Below are positions 1 through 9,201 of a stretch of DNA of 64,000 bases, piece after piece. The notes under the pieces are model-generated. The model made no database searches. It saw nothing but the letters and a program-made list of their open reading frames with translations, and was not told where the DNA came from. The first letter of the stretch is position 1; each line of letters starts with the position of its first letter. Source of the stretch: an uncultured Raoultella sp. (lineage in GTDB: Bacteria; Pseudomonadota; Gammaproteobacteria; Enterobacterales; Enterobacteriaceae); assembly GCA_900759445.1 (NCBI GenBank), contig CAAEVH010000004.1, positions 62,001 through 126,000 on the forward strand, read 5' to 3'. The position numbers and the translations under genes were made by a program.

Positions 1-869
1 ACCAAAGGAAGCCACTCAGGATAATCAGAAAGTGTTGGCCCTATAATATTAAAAATCACATCATCTCGAGACTCAAGAATAGCAACCATATAATCTTGGA
101 ATGAGAATTCTCCCGGGATAACTAAAAATTTATGTGGCATACCGATACTTGTAATTACTTTAATATCGTTACGTCTTCGTATATTTAGCACATTGCGAGT
201 ATCTAAATCATTAGAATTTGGAATCCCCAACACAATATTTTCAGAGATCCCTCTATATTTTTTCGAGAAAGTCATCCCCCATGAGCGAGTCTCGCAGATG
301 AGATGAGAGATATTTGCTCCAAGCCAAAACAAATGATCAGCATGGTTATATAATATGACTGTTCGTTTAAACTGCTCAGAACCAAATGCAATCAAAGGAA
401 TTATATCATCCATATGAGTATGAAGAATAACTCGCTCATACCTCATTGCAATACATCTTAAATATAAGGCATTACTAATATCGAATAAATGATGCTCTCC
501 TGTATATATCTTGCCGCAAGTCTCCATTACGCTGCGAAAAAAAACATCATCTATTTTATTCTTTTTCATGCGAGTAAAATAAATCGAATGTTTCTCACCT
601 GGAGCATGATATTTTATCCAGCGTTCTACTACTTTTGAATGTCCACCTACACCGTAACATTCACTAACAACGTGTAAAATAGACTTTTCTTCATATGATT
701 GAGAGAGTTCAACCTTAAATTTATTAGCAACTGAAATAAAAAAATCTTCAATATCTGGTGATGCGTATACCCCAACACTACCTCTAACGGCCAGTTTGAT
801 TGCTTTTTTATATAGAATGAATTTTTTTATAAAAATACTAGATGACCGAGCCCGTTCGGTTAAACTCAT
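1..869 (-). CDS. Glycosyltransferase, GT4-like, C-terminus outside window
   Basis: An open frame runs from an ATG at 869 to the window edge, giving about 289 residues and no stop. The N-terminal part contains SECYGVGGHSKVVERWI, a glycine-rich segment like the donor-side loop of GT-B glycosyltransferases, and later ILYNHADHLFWLG, a motif common in bacterial GT4-like enzymes. The catalytic C-terminal domain lies outside the window. It is the last visible gene of the O-antigen cluster, 37 bp after the aminotransferase, so it probably adds one sugar of the repeat. Its start codon lies in the loop of a 9-bp inverted repeat. Donor and acceptor cannot be read from the sequence. Confidence 0.75.
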   Translation of the reverse strand, partial: MSLTERARSSSIFIKKFILYKKAIKLAVRGSVGVYASPDIEDFFISVANKFKVELSQSYEEKSILHVVSECYGVGGHSKVVERWIKYHAPGEKHSIYFTRMKKNKIDDVFFRSVMETCGKIYTGEHHLFDISNALYLRCIAMRYERVILHTHMDDIIPLIAFGSEQFKRTVILYNHADHLFWLGANISHLICETRSWGMTFSKKYRGISENIVLGIPNSNDLDTRNVLNIRRRNDIKVITSIGMPHKFLVIPGEFSFQDYMVAILESRDDVIFNIIGPTLSDYPEWLPL

Positions 870-883
870 AAAATGGGCTCGGT
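845..883 (-). repeat. 9-bp inverted repeat enclosing a start codon
   Basis: The arms ACCGAGCCC (845-853) and GGGCTCGGT (875-883) are perfect complements separated by 21 nt. In the minus-strand mRNA the loop holds the ATG of the partial glycosyltransferase, and a U-rich stretch follows soon after the stem. It could limit translation or act as a weak attenuator between the aminotransferase and this gene. Function is inferred only from position. Confidence 0.5.
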
Positions 884-906
884 TTTCCTCTAGAAATACT
901 ACAAGC

Positions 907-1998
907 TTATCCTTTATAGGCATTTATTAGACCAACAACCTTTTCAACCTCTGACATAGTCATTACAGGACTAATAGGTAATGAAACCACTTCAGTATGA
1001 ATTTTTTCCGTTATTGGAAATACCAAATGGTTCCATTCTTTGTAAGCAATCTGCTTATGTGGAGGTATTGGATAATGGATTAGAGTTTCTACATCATGCT
1101 CTTTAAGATACATAATGAAATTATCGCGATTTACGACACGAATGGCAAATATGTGCCAAACATGAGCAAGTCGCTCTGTAACAGCGGGCAATATAATTTG
1201 ATTATTATTAATATTGCTCAGATAAAACTCAGCAATATTACGACGATACTCATTTTCCTCATCAATATAAGGCAATTTGACATTTAATACTGCAGCCTGC
1301 ACTTCATCTAATCTCGAATTCACACCCTTGTATATGTTGTGATACTTAACTTCAGAACCATAGTTAGCTATTGCTTTAATTTTTTTATATAATTCGAGGT
1401 CATTTGTCGTAATCCCCCCGGCGTCACCTAAGGCTCCGAGATTTTTACCAGGATAGAATGAAAATGCTCCAGCATCACCTAAATTACCAACTCGGCGATT
1501 CTGATACAAAGCACCGTGGGCTTGAGCACAATCTTCGATTATTTTCAAATTATATTTTTCTGCCAATTCCCAAATCTTTTCCATCTGTACAGATTGTCCA
1601 TACAAATGAACAACCAAAATTGCTTTTGTTTTATCTGTGATATATTGTTCTATTAAATCCACATCAATGTTGTAAGTATTGATATTAGGCTCAACTAAAA
1701 CTGGTGTACAACCATTTTCAGAAATTGCCAAAATAGAAGCAATATAGGTGTTTGCGGGAACAATAATTTCATCCCCTTTACCGAAGCCATATGCTCTTAT
1801 GATCAAATTTATTGCATCAAGTCCGTTGGCAACCCCCACAAAATACTCTGTGCCACAAAATTCGGAAAAACTCTTAGCAAACTCATTATTTTTTTTACCT
1901 AGCAAATACCACCCACTTTCCAAAACCTCGGTGATAGCACCATTAATATCAACACGGTGTTTGTCATTGATTTTTTTCAAATCTAAAAATTTAATCAT
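907..1998 (-). CDS. DegT/DnrJ/EryC1 sugar aminotransferase (FdtB/QdtB-like)
   Basis: PLP-dependent aminotransferase expected to aminate C3 of a dTDP-3-keto-6-deoxyhexose, giving dTDP-Fuc3N or dTDP-Qui3N. Visible signatures are PANTYIAS, the aspartate of [11 protein letters not shown] that contacts the PLP ring, and [17 protein letters not shown], whose lysine (about residue 185) would bind PLP. I chose the start at MIKFLDLKK because the family begins there, GAGGT lies just upstream, and it avoids overlap with the previous gene; an ATG 30 bp upstream is also in frame. The FdtA/QdtA-type ketoisomerase at 7355-7762 makes the matching substrate. The sequence does not decide between the galacto and gluco product. 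Confidence 0.9.
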   Translation of the reverse strand: MIKFLDLKKINDKHRVDINGAITEVLESGWYLLGKKNNEFAKSFSEFCGTEYFVGVANGLDAINLIIRAYGFGKGDEIIVPANTYIASILAISENGCTPVLVEPNINTYNIDVDLIEQYITDKTKAILVVHLYGQSVQMEKIWELAEKYNLKIIEDCAQAHGALYQNRRVGNLGDAGAFSFYPGKNLGALGDAGGITTNDLELYKKIKAIANYGSEVKYHNIYKGVNSRLDEVQAAVLNVKLPYIDEENEYRRNIAEFYLSNINNNQIILPAVTERLAHVWHIFAIRVVNRDNFIMYLKEHDVETLIHYPIPPHKQIAYKEWNHLVFPITEKIHTEVVSLPISPVMTMSEVEKVVGLINAYKG

Positions 1999-2011
1999 TA
2001 TTACCTCAAAA

Positions 2012-4561
2012 TTAACAAACTTCAGCAATTAGCATTGTATCGACAATTATGGATTTGTCAGATGGTTTACGTATTTTAAATTTATATCCGAGATTATATT
2101 TATCTATAATAGTTTTAATTTTGAAGAAGTCTTCAGCACTATGATAGATACTTATAATTAGAACCGGTGTGTGCTTCCGGATTGTTTCTTCAGCCCCAAT
2201 AAGGAAGTTCTTCTCAAATCCCTCAATATCAACCTTAATTAAGCCAACATCAATGCCATTAGCCTCAACGTAGCTATCCAATGTTGTAACCTCTACATTT
2301 TCTGTTTCACAAACATTGCTATTCTCACGGGTTAATGACGAGAAATCATCATTAACTGATATTTTTAAGTATTCATGCTTATCACCAAGCGCAAGTTTAT
2401 TCAACACAACATTATTTATATTATTCTCAGAAATGGTCTGCTTTGCCAGATTAAACATTTTTGTAGTAGGTTCGAAAACATGAACATTTGATTTTGTTTC
2501 ATGTGCAAAGATCAATGCAGAATCACCGAAACTACCGCCAACATCGATAATAGCCTTATTTTTGAATCTAGCACCGTCCAATAATTCACTGATAAAGTAT
2601 TTATAGTAAAATACGGTGGTAGTTATTAACTTGATGGGAATAATATATCTTGCGTAAGCAAAGTACTCGCTATTGAGCCTGAGAATGCTTGAGGCATGCT
2701 GATCTTCTATTTTCCTCAGCGCAATTTGTTCTTCCATAGTAAAATGAAAATAACTTGTTCCTAGCTCTCGATACTTTTGAATTCTTGATATAACTCTATT
2801 AACTATCCGAACACTCTCATCATCAAGACCGGTGATAAGATCAATATAATCATTTTTTATATCGCCACAAAAATAATTCAGTGATTCCTCAGAAAGAAGC
2901 TTCTCGCAAGTATCCATCTGTTGGATTTGTTCATTCAATAGCAATTGATTATTTGTATTAATTTCCAAGCATTGAGAGGAAATTAAGTTATGCAACCCAG
3001 TAATATGAGTTTGCATTGTGTTTTTATTTTCAAACGACAACTTATCTAATTTTTCAGATATATCCTGAATCTGTTTTTGTAAATTTCTTACACCATCAAA
3101 TAATGTAGCATGAATGGATTGCTCTCTTACAATTTTTATTTCATTTTTAAGTTCTTCCTTATTATGCATATTCAGAGTTGTCAGATGCTGCCCTAGCATA
3201 GTAATTTGATTCCGAGTTTGACTAAGGAGGCGAAACTTGAATTTTTTCCTTCCGATATGTGCAATCTCAAACCATGGTAACCCAATGAAATACAGTCTTT
3301 TCCAAGGTGAATCAGGCATTGGTCTAAAGTGAAAGAGATTTACTTTTTGTAATAAACGTGCATGCAAATATCCATTTTTCTCTTTATATACATCAAAAAT
3401 TGGGAATCCTAGTAAGTTAATCGATGCTAAAACAGGAACAAAGTTCTTAGTTGAATTGCAAAAATCGCGATAAAAAAGAGATGATTTTTTTAGGATATTC
3501 TTAAATGGTTCAATTGTATTTTCGATACTATGATTTTTTTCATAATAGTTATAAGCCATTTGACCAAGGAGAGCTTTCTTGTTACTTTTATAAACATCAT
3601 CAAATATTGACTGCAATGAAACAGGGATTAGCTTCAGCTCATCGAACTGGTCATCGTACCAGCCAAGACAATAGCCATTCGAATCCTGTAGATATACATA
3701 ACTATTACAATTAATAGGATGCATATTATGTGGGATGATTACGGAAGGAAGTGAAATAGAACCGCCCTCAAGGACTGAAGTTCCCATAGCAAAAAGTATA
3801 TCAACATAATTTGCTAAGTATATTTCAAGTTCATCACTAGAAAGGGTTCCTACAAATATGATATTTGATTTTTTGTAATCACATTCATTAATAATTTCTT
3901 TATCTGGGCCATCGCCAATTATATGTACATTGACCTTACCTTTAATAGCAAGTTTTTCAATATTGTCTAACAAATTTGTGATGCTATAAATTTTATCAGC
4001 ACAAAGTCTACCTAAAACAGCAACATTATAATTATCATGGGAGACAATACTAGTCAATGCTCTCGTACTTCTTTTAGGTAAACTGATGGGAACAATATCT
4101 TTAGAGAAAATTATATTGTCTGTATTTTGTCCCAAGCGATGCGATTCGTCACAAAAGAATACAGCGGATGTATCACGAACAAGTCGAAGAAAATTATGCA
4201 GATCCTTATCTGAGATACGCCAATTATGCTGCAATGTTGGCACACAACACATATGCCAGTTTATAAATACAATCTTACTATCCGGGTGTAAATCGGGTAT
4301 CCATCCTGCAAAATAAATAGGTGTAATGAGAATGACCGGGAACGGTTGTTTTATTGAAAAATCATCAATAGAAACAACTATTTTTTTCACCTTGCTGTTT
4401 TTTATAAGGCTATCAGAAAGACTATTCTCATAATCCGTATAGTAAACTTCATAATCATCAAGCTCTGCTAGTTTATCTGCTAGCCTTGTCAAATAGATTG
4501 GCCCGCCGGAAACTTCATTCCACGGAAAATAAAAAACAACTTTTACAGGCGTCCCGACCAT
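2012..4561 (-). CDS. Fusion: GT4-like glycosyltransferase, coiled coil, FkbM methyltransferase
   Basis: An 849-residue multidomain protein. Residues about 1-360 look like a GT-B glycosyltransferase: an N-terminal [15 protein letters not shown] segment, the [10 protein letters not shown] segment near 181, and an acidic/glycine segment near 257-275. Residues about 450-560 are rich in charged and hydrophobic heptads, consistent with a coiled coil. Residues about 668-849 form an FkbM-type SAM-dependent methyltransferase, with the SAM loop [11 protein letters not shown], the acidic residue in HVFEPT, and [11 protein letters not shown]. It lies 2 bp after the GNAT-VOC gene. By analogy with coiled-coil terminator proteins of ABC-type O antigens, such as WbdD, it may add a sugar and methylate the chain end, but that role is inferred. 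Confidence 0.8.
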   Translation of the reverse strand: MVGTPVKVVFYFPWNEVSGGPIYLTRLADKLAELDDYEVYYTDYENSLSDSLIKNSKVKKIVVSIDDFSIKQPFPVILITPIYFAGWIPDLHPDSKIVFINWHMCCVPTLQHNWRISDKDLHNFLRLVRDTSAVFFCDESHRLGQNTDNIIFSKDIVPISLPKRSTRALTSIVSHDNYNVAVLGRLCADKIYSITNLLDNIEKLAIKGKVNVHIIGDGPDKEIINECDYKKSNIIFVGTLSSDELEIYLANYVDILFAMGTSVLEGGSISLPSVIIPHNMHPINCNSYVYLQDSNGYCLGWYDDQFDELKLIPVSLQSIFDDVYKSNKKALLGQMAYNYYEKNHSIENTIEPFKNILKKSSLFYRDFCNSTKNFVPVLASINLLGFPIFDVYKEKNGYLHARLLQKVNLFHFRPMPDSPWKRLYFIGLPWFEIAHIGRKKFKFRLLSQTRNQITMLGQHLTTLNMHNKEELKNEIKIVREQSIHATLFDGVRNLQKQIQDISEKLDKLSFENKNTMQTHITGLHNLISSQCLEINTNNQLLLNEQIQQMDTCEKLLSEESLNYFCGDIKNDYIDLITGLDDESVRIVNRVISRIQKYRELGTSYFHFTMEEQIALRKIEDQHASSILRLNSEYFAYARYIIPIKLITTTVFYYKYFISELLDGARFKNKAIIDVGGSFGDSALIFAHETKSNVHVFEPTTKMFNLAKQTISENNINNVVLNKLALGDKHEYLKISVNDDFSSLTRENSNVCETENVEVTTLDSYVEANGIDVGLIKVDIEGFEKNFLIGAEETIRKHTPVLIISIYHSAEDFFKIKTIIDKYNLGYKFKIRKPSDKSIIVDTMLIAEVC

Positions 4562-4563
4562 TT

Positions 4564-5544
4564 TTAAGCCTCAATAAACTCAATGACAAATTTATTTGGA
4601 AGAACAAAGAAACATATACGTTTCTTAAAATATACTGAAACTTCTGGTTTTGTTAATGCTCGAATTCTTTTATGCCTAATAGATTCTAGCATCGAATCAA
4701 ATTCTTTAATTTTGTAGGCAAAGTGATAATTCTTAATATTAGCATCTATCCATTTATTTAACGTATTTCTTCCCGGTAAATTTTCCAAAAGTTCCAATCT
4801 AGGACCGTTGTCACTTATAATAAACTGACCTTTAATTCCCTGTATTTCATCGATGAATGATTTATCCTCACGGCGATATCCGAAAGTTCTATAGCAACTA
4901 AACTCTCTTTCAATATCTGAAGTTGCAACGCCAATATGATGAAATTCTAAATCTCCAAAATATTTTCTGATATTTCTTTTGTATATGGTTAAAGATTTAT
5001 CTTCAATAACCTCACGTATATTTTCATAATAATGCGGCTTGGTAACAAAGTGCTCAATGACATCATATAAATCATCATCTAATCTTACATGGTTTTCAAT
5101 TACACCACGTTTTAACTCATTTAAAGAGTCATGAAAAGAAACAACCGCTTTGTTATCAGTAATCGTACGGCAGTAAACCTCTGATAACCCGATATAATCG
5201 AAAGCTGCTTTAAAAATCAAATCAACACTTTCAATTGCAGCAAGACTAGATCTCTCGATTACCCAACGCCCCCACTCCCCACGACCATTTTCAATATCAT
5301 AAACACCAATTAGACCTTCAGGTTTCCCTGAGAGCAAATTTTCAACTACAAAATAATAGTCATTATCCCGGCCTAAATATTTCTTAATCCATTCCTCCTG
5401 TGACTCTAGATCAGAAGAAATTTTATTGATAAATCTGTTTCGTTCAGCATCAGCTAAACGTATATCAATTATAAATTTCGCATCAGATATCCTTACAGGC
5501 CGGATTCTGTAAGAAATACCATCGATAGTGATATTATGATTCAT
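4564..5544 (-). CDS. GNAT acyltransferase fused to VOC (glyoxalase-like) domain
   Basis: A 326-residue fusion. Residues about 10-150 resemble a GNAT N-acyltransferase (IRPVRISDAKFI, then GLIGVYDIENGRGEWGRWV and a late asparagine/serine segment). Residues about 198-326 resemble the VOC fold, especially methylmalonyl-CoA epimerase relatives: EFHHIGVATSDIE supplies a metal-type histidine, RLELLE follows, YHFAYKIKEFD supplies a second histidine, and IEFIE ends the chain. It overlaps the ACP gene by 11 bp and follows FkbH, so the substrate is probably an ACP thioester. A plausible job is to epimerise or modify the acyl group and transfer it to the dTDP-amino sugar. Both fold assignments come from motifs, and the reaction is unknown. 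Confidence 0.75.
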   Translation of the reverse strand: MNHNITIDGISYRIRPVRISDAKFIIDIRLADAERNRFINKISSDLESQEEWIKKYLGRDNDYYFVVENLLSGKPEGLIGVYDIENGRGEWGRWVIERSSLAAIESVDLIFKAAFDYIGLSEVYCRTITDNKAVVSFHDSLNELKRGVIENHVRLDDDLYDVIEHFVTKPHYYENIREVIEDKSLTIYKRNIRKYFGDLEFHHIGVATSDIEREFSCYRTFGYRREDKSFIDEIQGIKGQFIISDNGPRLELLENLPGRNTLNKWIDANIKNYHFAYKIKEFDSMLESIRHKRIRALTKPEVSVYFKKRICFFVLPNKFVIEFIEA

Positions 5545-5764
5545 TATTTAATTTATCCCCTACGCCTCTGATAACAAGTTCTGGCGTCAACATTTCAGAT
5601 ATTTCTTCAGGTTCAAACATAATGTTGAACTCTTCCTCGAGAGCCAAAATAAGCTCTAAATGAGTAAACGAATCCCACAATCCTTTATTGTCTGAACTTT
5701 CAATAATTTCAGCAACAGGTTTTTTTGCAACGATAGATATAATATCATAAATTTTATTGCGCAT
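5534..5764 (-). CDS. Acyl carrier protein
   Basis: A 76-residue acidic protein with the acyl carrier fold. The segment LWDSFTHLELILALEEEF carries the expected phosphopantetheine serine (Ser32, in the D-S-F variant of the usual D-S-L motif). It lies 2 bp after the FkbH gene and overlaps the GNAT-VOC gene, so the three are almost certainly translated together. It is distinct from the fatty-acid AcpP, which is not encoded in this region. In known FkbH systems such an ACP carries a glyceryl or similar small hydroxyacyl group; the same role is inferred here, with the acyl group destined for an O-antigen amino sugar. Confidence 0.9.
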   Translation of the reverse strand: MRNKIYDIISIVAKKPVAEIIESSDNKGLWDSFTHLELILALEEEFNIMFEPEEISEMLTPELVIRGVGDKLNNES

Positions 5765-5766
5765 TA

Positions 5767-7371
5767 TTATTCCTTAATACTAATTTTTACAAGCTCAGCT
5801 GGAATCGTGTAGTTAAAAACTGAAGGAGTTAAATATGGACTCAATTTTGAATCAAAGAACAATTTTGCCGGTAAATTTCGCTCCCCCTCTATGTAACTGG
5901 CACGAAGTGCTGTTGTACCTAATTTTTTTAGACCAACAGATATTGCCCCCAGAACAATTATATCATCAATTCCACGCCCCAAAGCTCGGCAGCTAACGAA
6001 GCATTCTTCAAGATCTGCACATTGATTATTTCTGTTATTTTTTAATACCAAAACTCCGACAATTCCAGAATCGGCAAGTTTATCTTTAACAGATACGGAA
6101 ATAACTACACTTTCCTTATCATTTATAATATTCTCAATTTCAGCTGTAGAATATCTTTTGTAGTTAAAAATGAACTGATTTGTTTTATTCGAAAGTTCAG
6201 AAAGACGATATATTTCATTCTTAGGATCAATCATGAGATCTAACTGAATGTTCATCTGCTTGATAAAATCTTCTTTTGTCGTCGTATCGATGATTTTTTG
6301 TCTTTCTTCATTAGCCTTAGAGTCAAGATTTCGCAACGAATCTTCGTTTGTTTGACCACGTTTTAAAAGGCCTGGATAGTTATTCAAGACATCCAATGTA
6401 ACAAGAGCATCCTCTTTTGCTAAGATCGTTTTTATAGATGGATGTACTTGTTTTACCGAAAGTAGTTCACCTATATTATCATCAATAAATAATATACTAT
6501 CTATGCCAATATTTAATTGGGCTGCAATTTCAGAAATTGCTTTAGCCTTAGCATCCCATGAGGCCTTAGAGATTATTACATTTTTGCTGTTTATAAAAAA
6601 GTCGTCACGATTTTGTAGAAGAAAATCAACGTCACGTTGGTCATTTTTAGATACAACACAAACAAAAAAACCATTTAAAGCAAGCTCTGCAACACGTTTT
6701 TGTAATTGTACATGAGCTTCAGTTAATTCAATACCATCAACTCCATCCTCACCCAATACGCCTCGATATAGAGTATTATCCAAATCCAACGCAATACACT
6801 TAATTGATGGTCTTAGAAGAGATGGCAGATAATTCAAACCTAAGTCTCTGGATACTGCCAGCATTAATGGCATACTCATTTTTGAACCAGAGAATCTTTC
6901 AAGTCTCAAATCTTCGAATTTATCGCCAAATTCCTCCCGCCATTTACTAATATTATATAGTGTTATTTGTGGATCAGCTATTGCAATGTCAGATGAAATA
7001 TCACAGCCATAGTAGCAAAATAAAATATTCTTCTGATAGATAGTTTTTAAAACTTCCATCCGTTGTTTAATAAAGCTATCAACGTCAGATGAATACCGAC
7101 TCAGATCCAGCCAAATAATTACAAGATCCACTTCAATATCAAGTTCGAAGAAAGATAATGAATCATCATAATCGCTATAAATAAACTCAACATTTAATTC
7201 TGCGTAATCTAAATATGCAGAAATAGATTTTTCAATCATTTCAAATGAATGATTTCGGTATATGTAAACTTTAAACTTATTACCATCAATATTTTTTTTA
7301 TAATTTAATAACTCTTGCCTACCAGGATTAGACTCAAATATAAAATCCTGGAGCTCATAGGTTTGGTTCAT
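5767..7371 (-). CDS. FkbH-like HAD-IIIC family protein
   Basis: A 534-residue FkbH-type protein. The HAD phosphatase core begins near residue 192 with ALDLDNTLYRGVLGEDG (catalytic Asp196 and Asp198), continues with VVSKND, and has the late acidic motif LFIDDNIGEL near 294-303. The C-terminal part has hallmark FkbH segments: LSELSNKTNQFIFNYKRYS, DSGIVGV and FVSCRALGRGIDD. FkbH proteins of polyketide pathways take 1,3-bisphosphoglycerate, remove a phosphate and load a glyceryl unit on an ACP; the next gene is an ACP. The first 190 residues match nothing I recognise with confidence. The gene overlaps the ketoisomerase gene by 17 bp. Confidence 0.88.
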   Translation of the reverse strand: MNQTYELQDFIFESNPGRQELLNYKKNIDGNKFKVYIYRNHSFEMIEKSISAYLDYAELNVEFIYSDYDDSLSFFELDIEVDLVIIWLDLSRYSSDVDSFIKQRMEVLKTIYQKNILFCYYGCDISSDIAIADPQITLYNISKWREEFGDKFEDLRLERFSGSKMSMPLMLAVSRDLGLNYLPSLLRPSIKCIALDLDNTLYRGVLGEDGVDGIELTEAHVQLQKRVAELALNGFFVCVVSKNDQRDVDFLLQNRDDFFINSKNVIISKASWDAKAKAISEIAAQLNIGIDSILFIDDNIGELLSVKQVHPSIKTILAKEDALVTLDVLNNYPGLLKRGQTNEDSLRNLDSKANEERQKIIDTTTKEDFIKQMNIQLDLMIDPKNEIYRLSELSNKTNQFIFNYKRYSTAEIENIINDKESVVISVSVKDKLADSGIVGVLVLKNNRNNQCADLEECFVSCRALGRGIDDIIVLGAISVGLKKLGTTALRASYIEGERNLPAKLFFDSKLSPYLTPSVFNYTIPAELVKISIKE

Positions 7372-7762
7372 TTCTAATCTCCATCAAATACTCATCATAA
7401 TCAAAAACATATTCATGTTTATCATATGGTTCACTGCATAATACCAAAAGCACAGCATTTTCACTAAAATGGTGCATTTCTTTCCACACCATTTTGTCCA
7501 AGAATAATCCTCTCGTCGGATTATCGAGGACAATGTCGACATCATTGACACCATCTTTCACCGTTACCGTGCATGTGCCATTGACTGCAACTAGAACAAA
7601 TTTTGTTTTTCGGTTTGCGTGACACCCGCGCGGCACATCGCCCTTGGTACCATAGACATAGAAAACTCGTTTGAGGTCAAAAGGAACATGGACTCCACCT
7701 TCCAATGCCACCAGCGCACCTCTGGAATCTCCCATCTCCGTGAAATCAATCAAATGATACAT
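7355..7762 (-). CDS. dTDP-4-keto-6-deoxyglucose 3,4-ketoisomerase (FdtA/QdtA family)
   Basis: A 135-residue single-domain cupin of the WxcM-C/FdtA family, which moves the keto group of dTDP-4-keto-6-deoxyglucose from C4 to C3. Characteristic segments are MGDSRGALVALEGG, FDLKRVFYVYGT, PRGCHANRKTKFVLVAVNG with the catalytic-type histidine, and WKEMHHFS near the C-terminus. It sits between rmlC and the FkbH gene, where it draws the RmlB product away from rhamnose synthesis. Whether the product has the galacto (FdtA) or gluco (QdtA) configuration cannot be told from motifs, so no symbol is given. Confidence 0.9.
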   Translation of the reverse strand: MYHLIDFTEMGDSRGALVALEGGVHVPFDLKRVFYVYGTKGDVPRGCHANRKTKFVLVAVNGTCTVTVKDGVNDVDIVLDNPTRGLFLDKMVWKEMHHFSENAVLLVLCSEPYDKHEYVFDYDEYLMEIRNEPNL

Positions 7763-7772
7763 TATATAACCT

Positions 7773-8321
7773 TTAAATTTCTATGTAGTCTGCATTTTTA
7801 AACAAGCAACCGCTTTCATCTTTTAATGAAATAATTGGGGAATCAACACCCCAATTGATACCAATATCTGGGTCGTCCCATTTTATGGTCCTTTCACTTT
7901 CAGGATGATAATATTCAGTTGTTTTATAAAAAACCTCAGCATCATCAGTCAATGCAAGAAAACCATGTGCGTATCCAGCAGGAATCCATAATTGATAATT
8001 ATTTACATCACTTAGATTTACACTAAACCAATGACCTAATGTTTTGGATTCTGCACGAACATCAACAACGACATCAAGCACCTCCCCTTTCAGGACGCGA
8101 ACTAACTTCCCCTGTGCATTGGGATGTATTTGATAATGTAATCCTCTTATCACATCTTTTTTACTTTTACTCTGGTTATCCTGTTTGAAAGAGACAGGTT
8201 CCCCAACGACAGCATCGAAATCAGCGGAGTTATAACTCTCATAGAAATAACCTCGAGAATCCGTATGAACAGTTGGTACTAATATTTTGACATCACTGAA
8301 CTTTGTGCTAATGATTTTCAT
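7773..8321 (-). CDS. rfbC: dTDP-4-dehydrorhamnose 3,5-epimerase
   Basis: RmlC/RfbC, 182 residues, a cupin that epimerises C3 and C5 of dTDP-4-keto-6-deoxyglucose in dTDP-L-rhamnose synthesis. Typical segments are VHTDSRGYFYESYN, FKQDNQSKSKKDVIRGLHYQ with the active-site histidine, GKLVRVLKGEVLDVVVD, IPAGYAHGFLAL and YYHPESERTIKWDDPDIGI. It is the fourth rml gene here: the order is B-A-D-C rather than the frequent B-D-A-C. It lies 4 bp after rmlD. Confidence 0.97.
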   Translation of the reverse strand: MKIISTKFSDVKILVPTVHTDSRGYFYESYNSADFDAVVGEPVSFKQDNQSKSKKDVIRGLHYQIHPNAQGKLVRVLKGEVLDVVVDVRAESKTLGHWFSVNLSDVNNYQLWIPAGYAHGFLALTDDAEVFYKTTEYYHPESERTIKWDDPDIGINWGVDSPIISLKDESGCLFKNADYIEI

Positions 8322-8325
8322 AAAT

Positions 8326-9201
8326 TCACTTTAAGTCAAATATTATATTTTCTAACATTTCATTCCAATTTTTTTGTTCAACACCAAAAACAGCTTTTAT
8401 TTTACTACAATTTAACCGACTATTTAATGGCCTTTTTGCAAATAGTTCTAAATCGTTAGACAATATATTATTAATTTTAACACTACTACTGACTATTTGT
8501 TTTTCTTGCGCAAGCTCAATAATTCTTTTGGCAAAGGCATTCCAGTTTGTATATGGTAATCCACTATAATGATAAATACCATACATGAATTCTTTACCAT
8601 GCTCTATGTGTTCTATAATTGCGTAAACAGCATTCGCAATATCAGGAGCATATGTTGGTGCACTATATTGATCTGTTACGACGTTAACCGATTCACTTTT
8701 CAAGGCTAGTTGCAATAATTTCTTGGGAAAGTTATTACCTTTCTCTGAGAAAACCCATGATGTACGAATAATAAAATATTTATCCATATTATTATGGACA
8801 TTACCCTCTCCAATTAACTTACTCTTACCGTAAAAATTAATGGGTAACGTTTTATCGCTCTCATCATACGCATAGGAACTAGTCCCATCGAATACGTAAT
8901 CAGTTGAAAAATGGAATAAAATCGCCCCACTTTCCCTTGCACCTTCTGCAATATATTCTAATGCTGTAGCATTTACTCTTAGTGCAACATCTTTTTCTCT
9001 TTCTGCTGCTTCCACATTTGTATAAGCTGCCGCATTAAATATATAGTCAGGCCGAAATCTATTTATTTCATTTATTACCAAATCCTTATCAGTGATATCC
9101 AATTCCTGACGACTTTTAGCAAGCACGTCGCCCTTATCTTTGAATAAATGATATAAACTTTTACCTAATTGGCCCTGAGCCCCAAGTATCAGTATTTTCA
9201 T
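8326..9201 (-). CDS. rfbD: dTDP-4-dehydrorhamnose reductase
   Basis: RmlD/RfbD, 291 residues, a short-chain dehydrogenase that reduces dTDP-4-keto-L-rhamnose to dTDP-L-rhamnose. The Rossmann loop is [10 protein letters not shown] at the N-terminus; [23 protein letters not shown] and the Tyr-Lys pair in [10 protein letters not shown] follow, and the C-terminal RPLNSRL is typical of the family. It overlaps the 3' end of rmlA by 4 bp, which suggests translational coupling. Confidence 0.97.
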   Translation of the reverse strand: MKILILGAQGQLGKSLYHLFKDKGDVLAKSRQELDITDKDLVINEINRFRPDYIFNAAAYTNVEAAEREKDVALRVNATALEYIAEGARESGAILFHFSTDYVFDGTSSYAYDESDKTLPINFYGKSKLIGEGNVHNNMDKYFIIRTSWVFSEKGNNFPKKLLQLALKSESVNVVTDQYSAPTYAPDIANAVYAIIEHIEHGKEFMYGIYHYSGLPYTNWNAFAKRIIELAQEKQIVSSSVKINNILSNDLELFAKRPLNSRLNCSKIKAVFGVEQKNWNEMLENIIFDLK

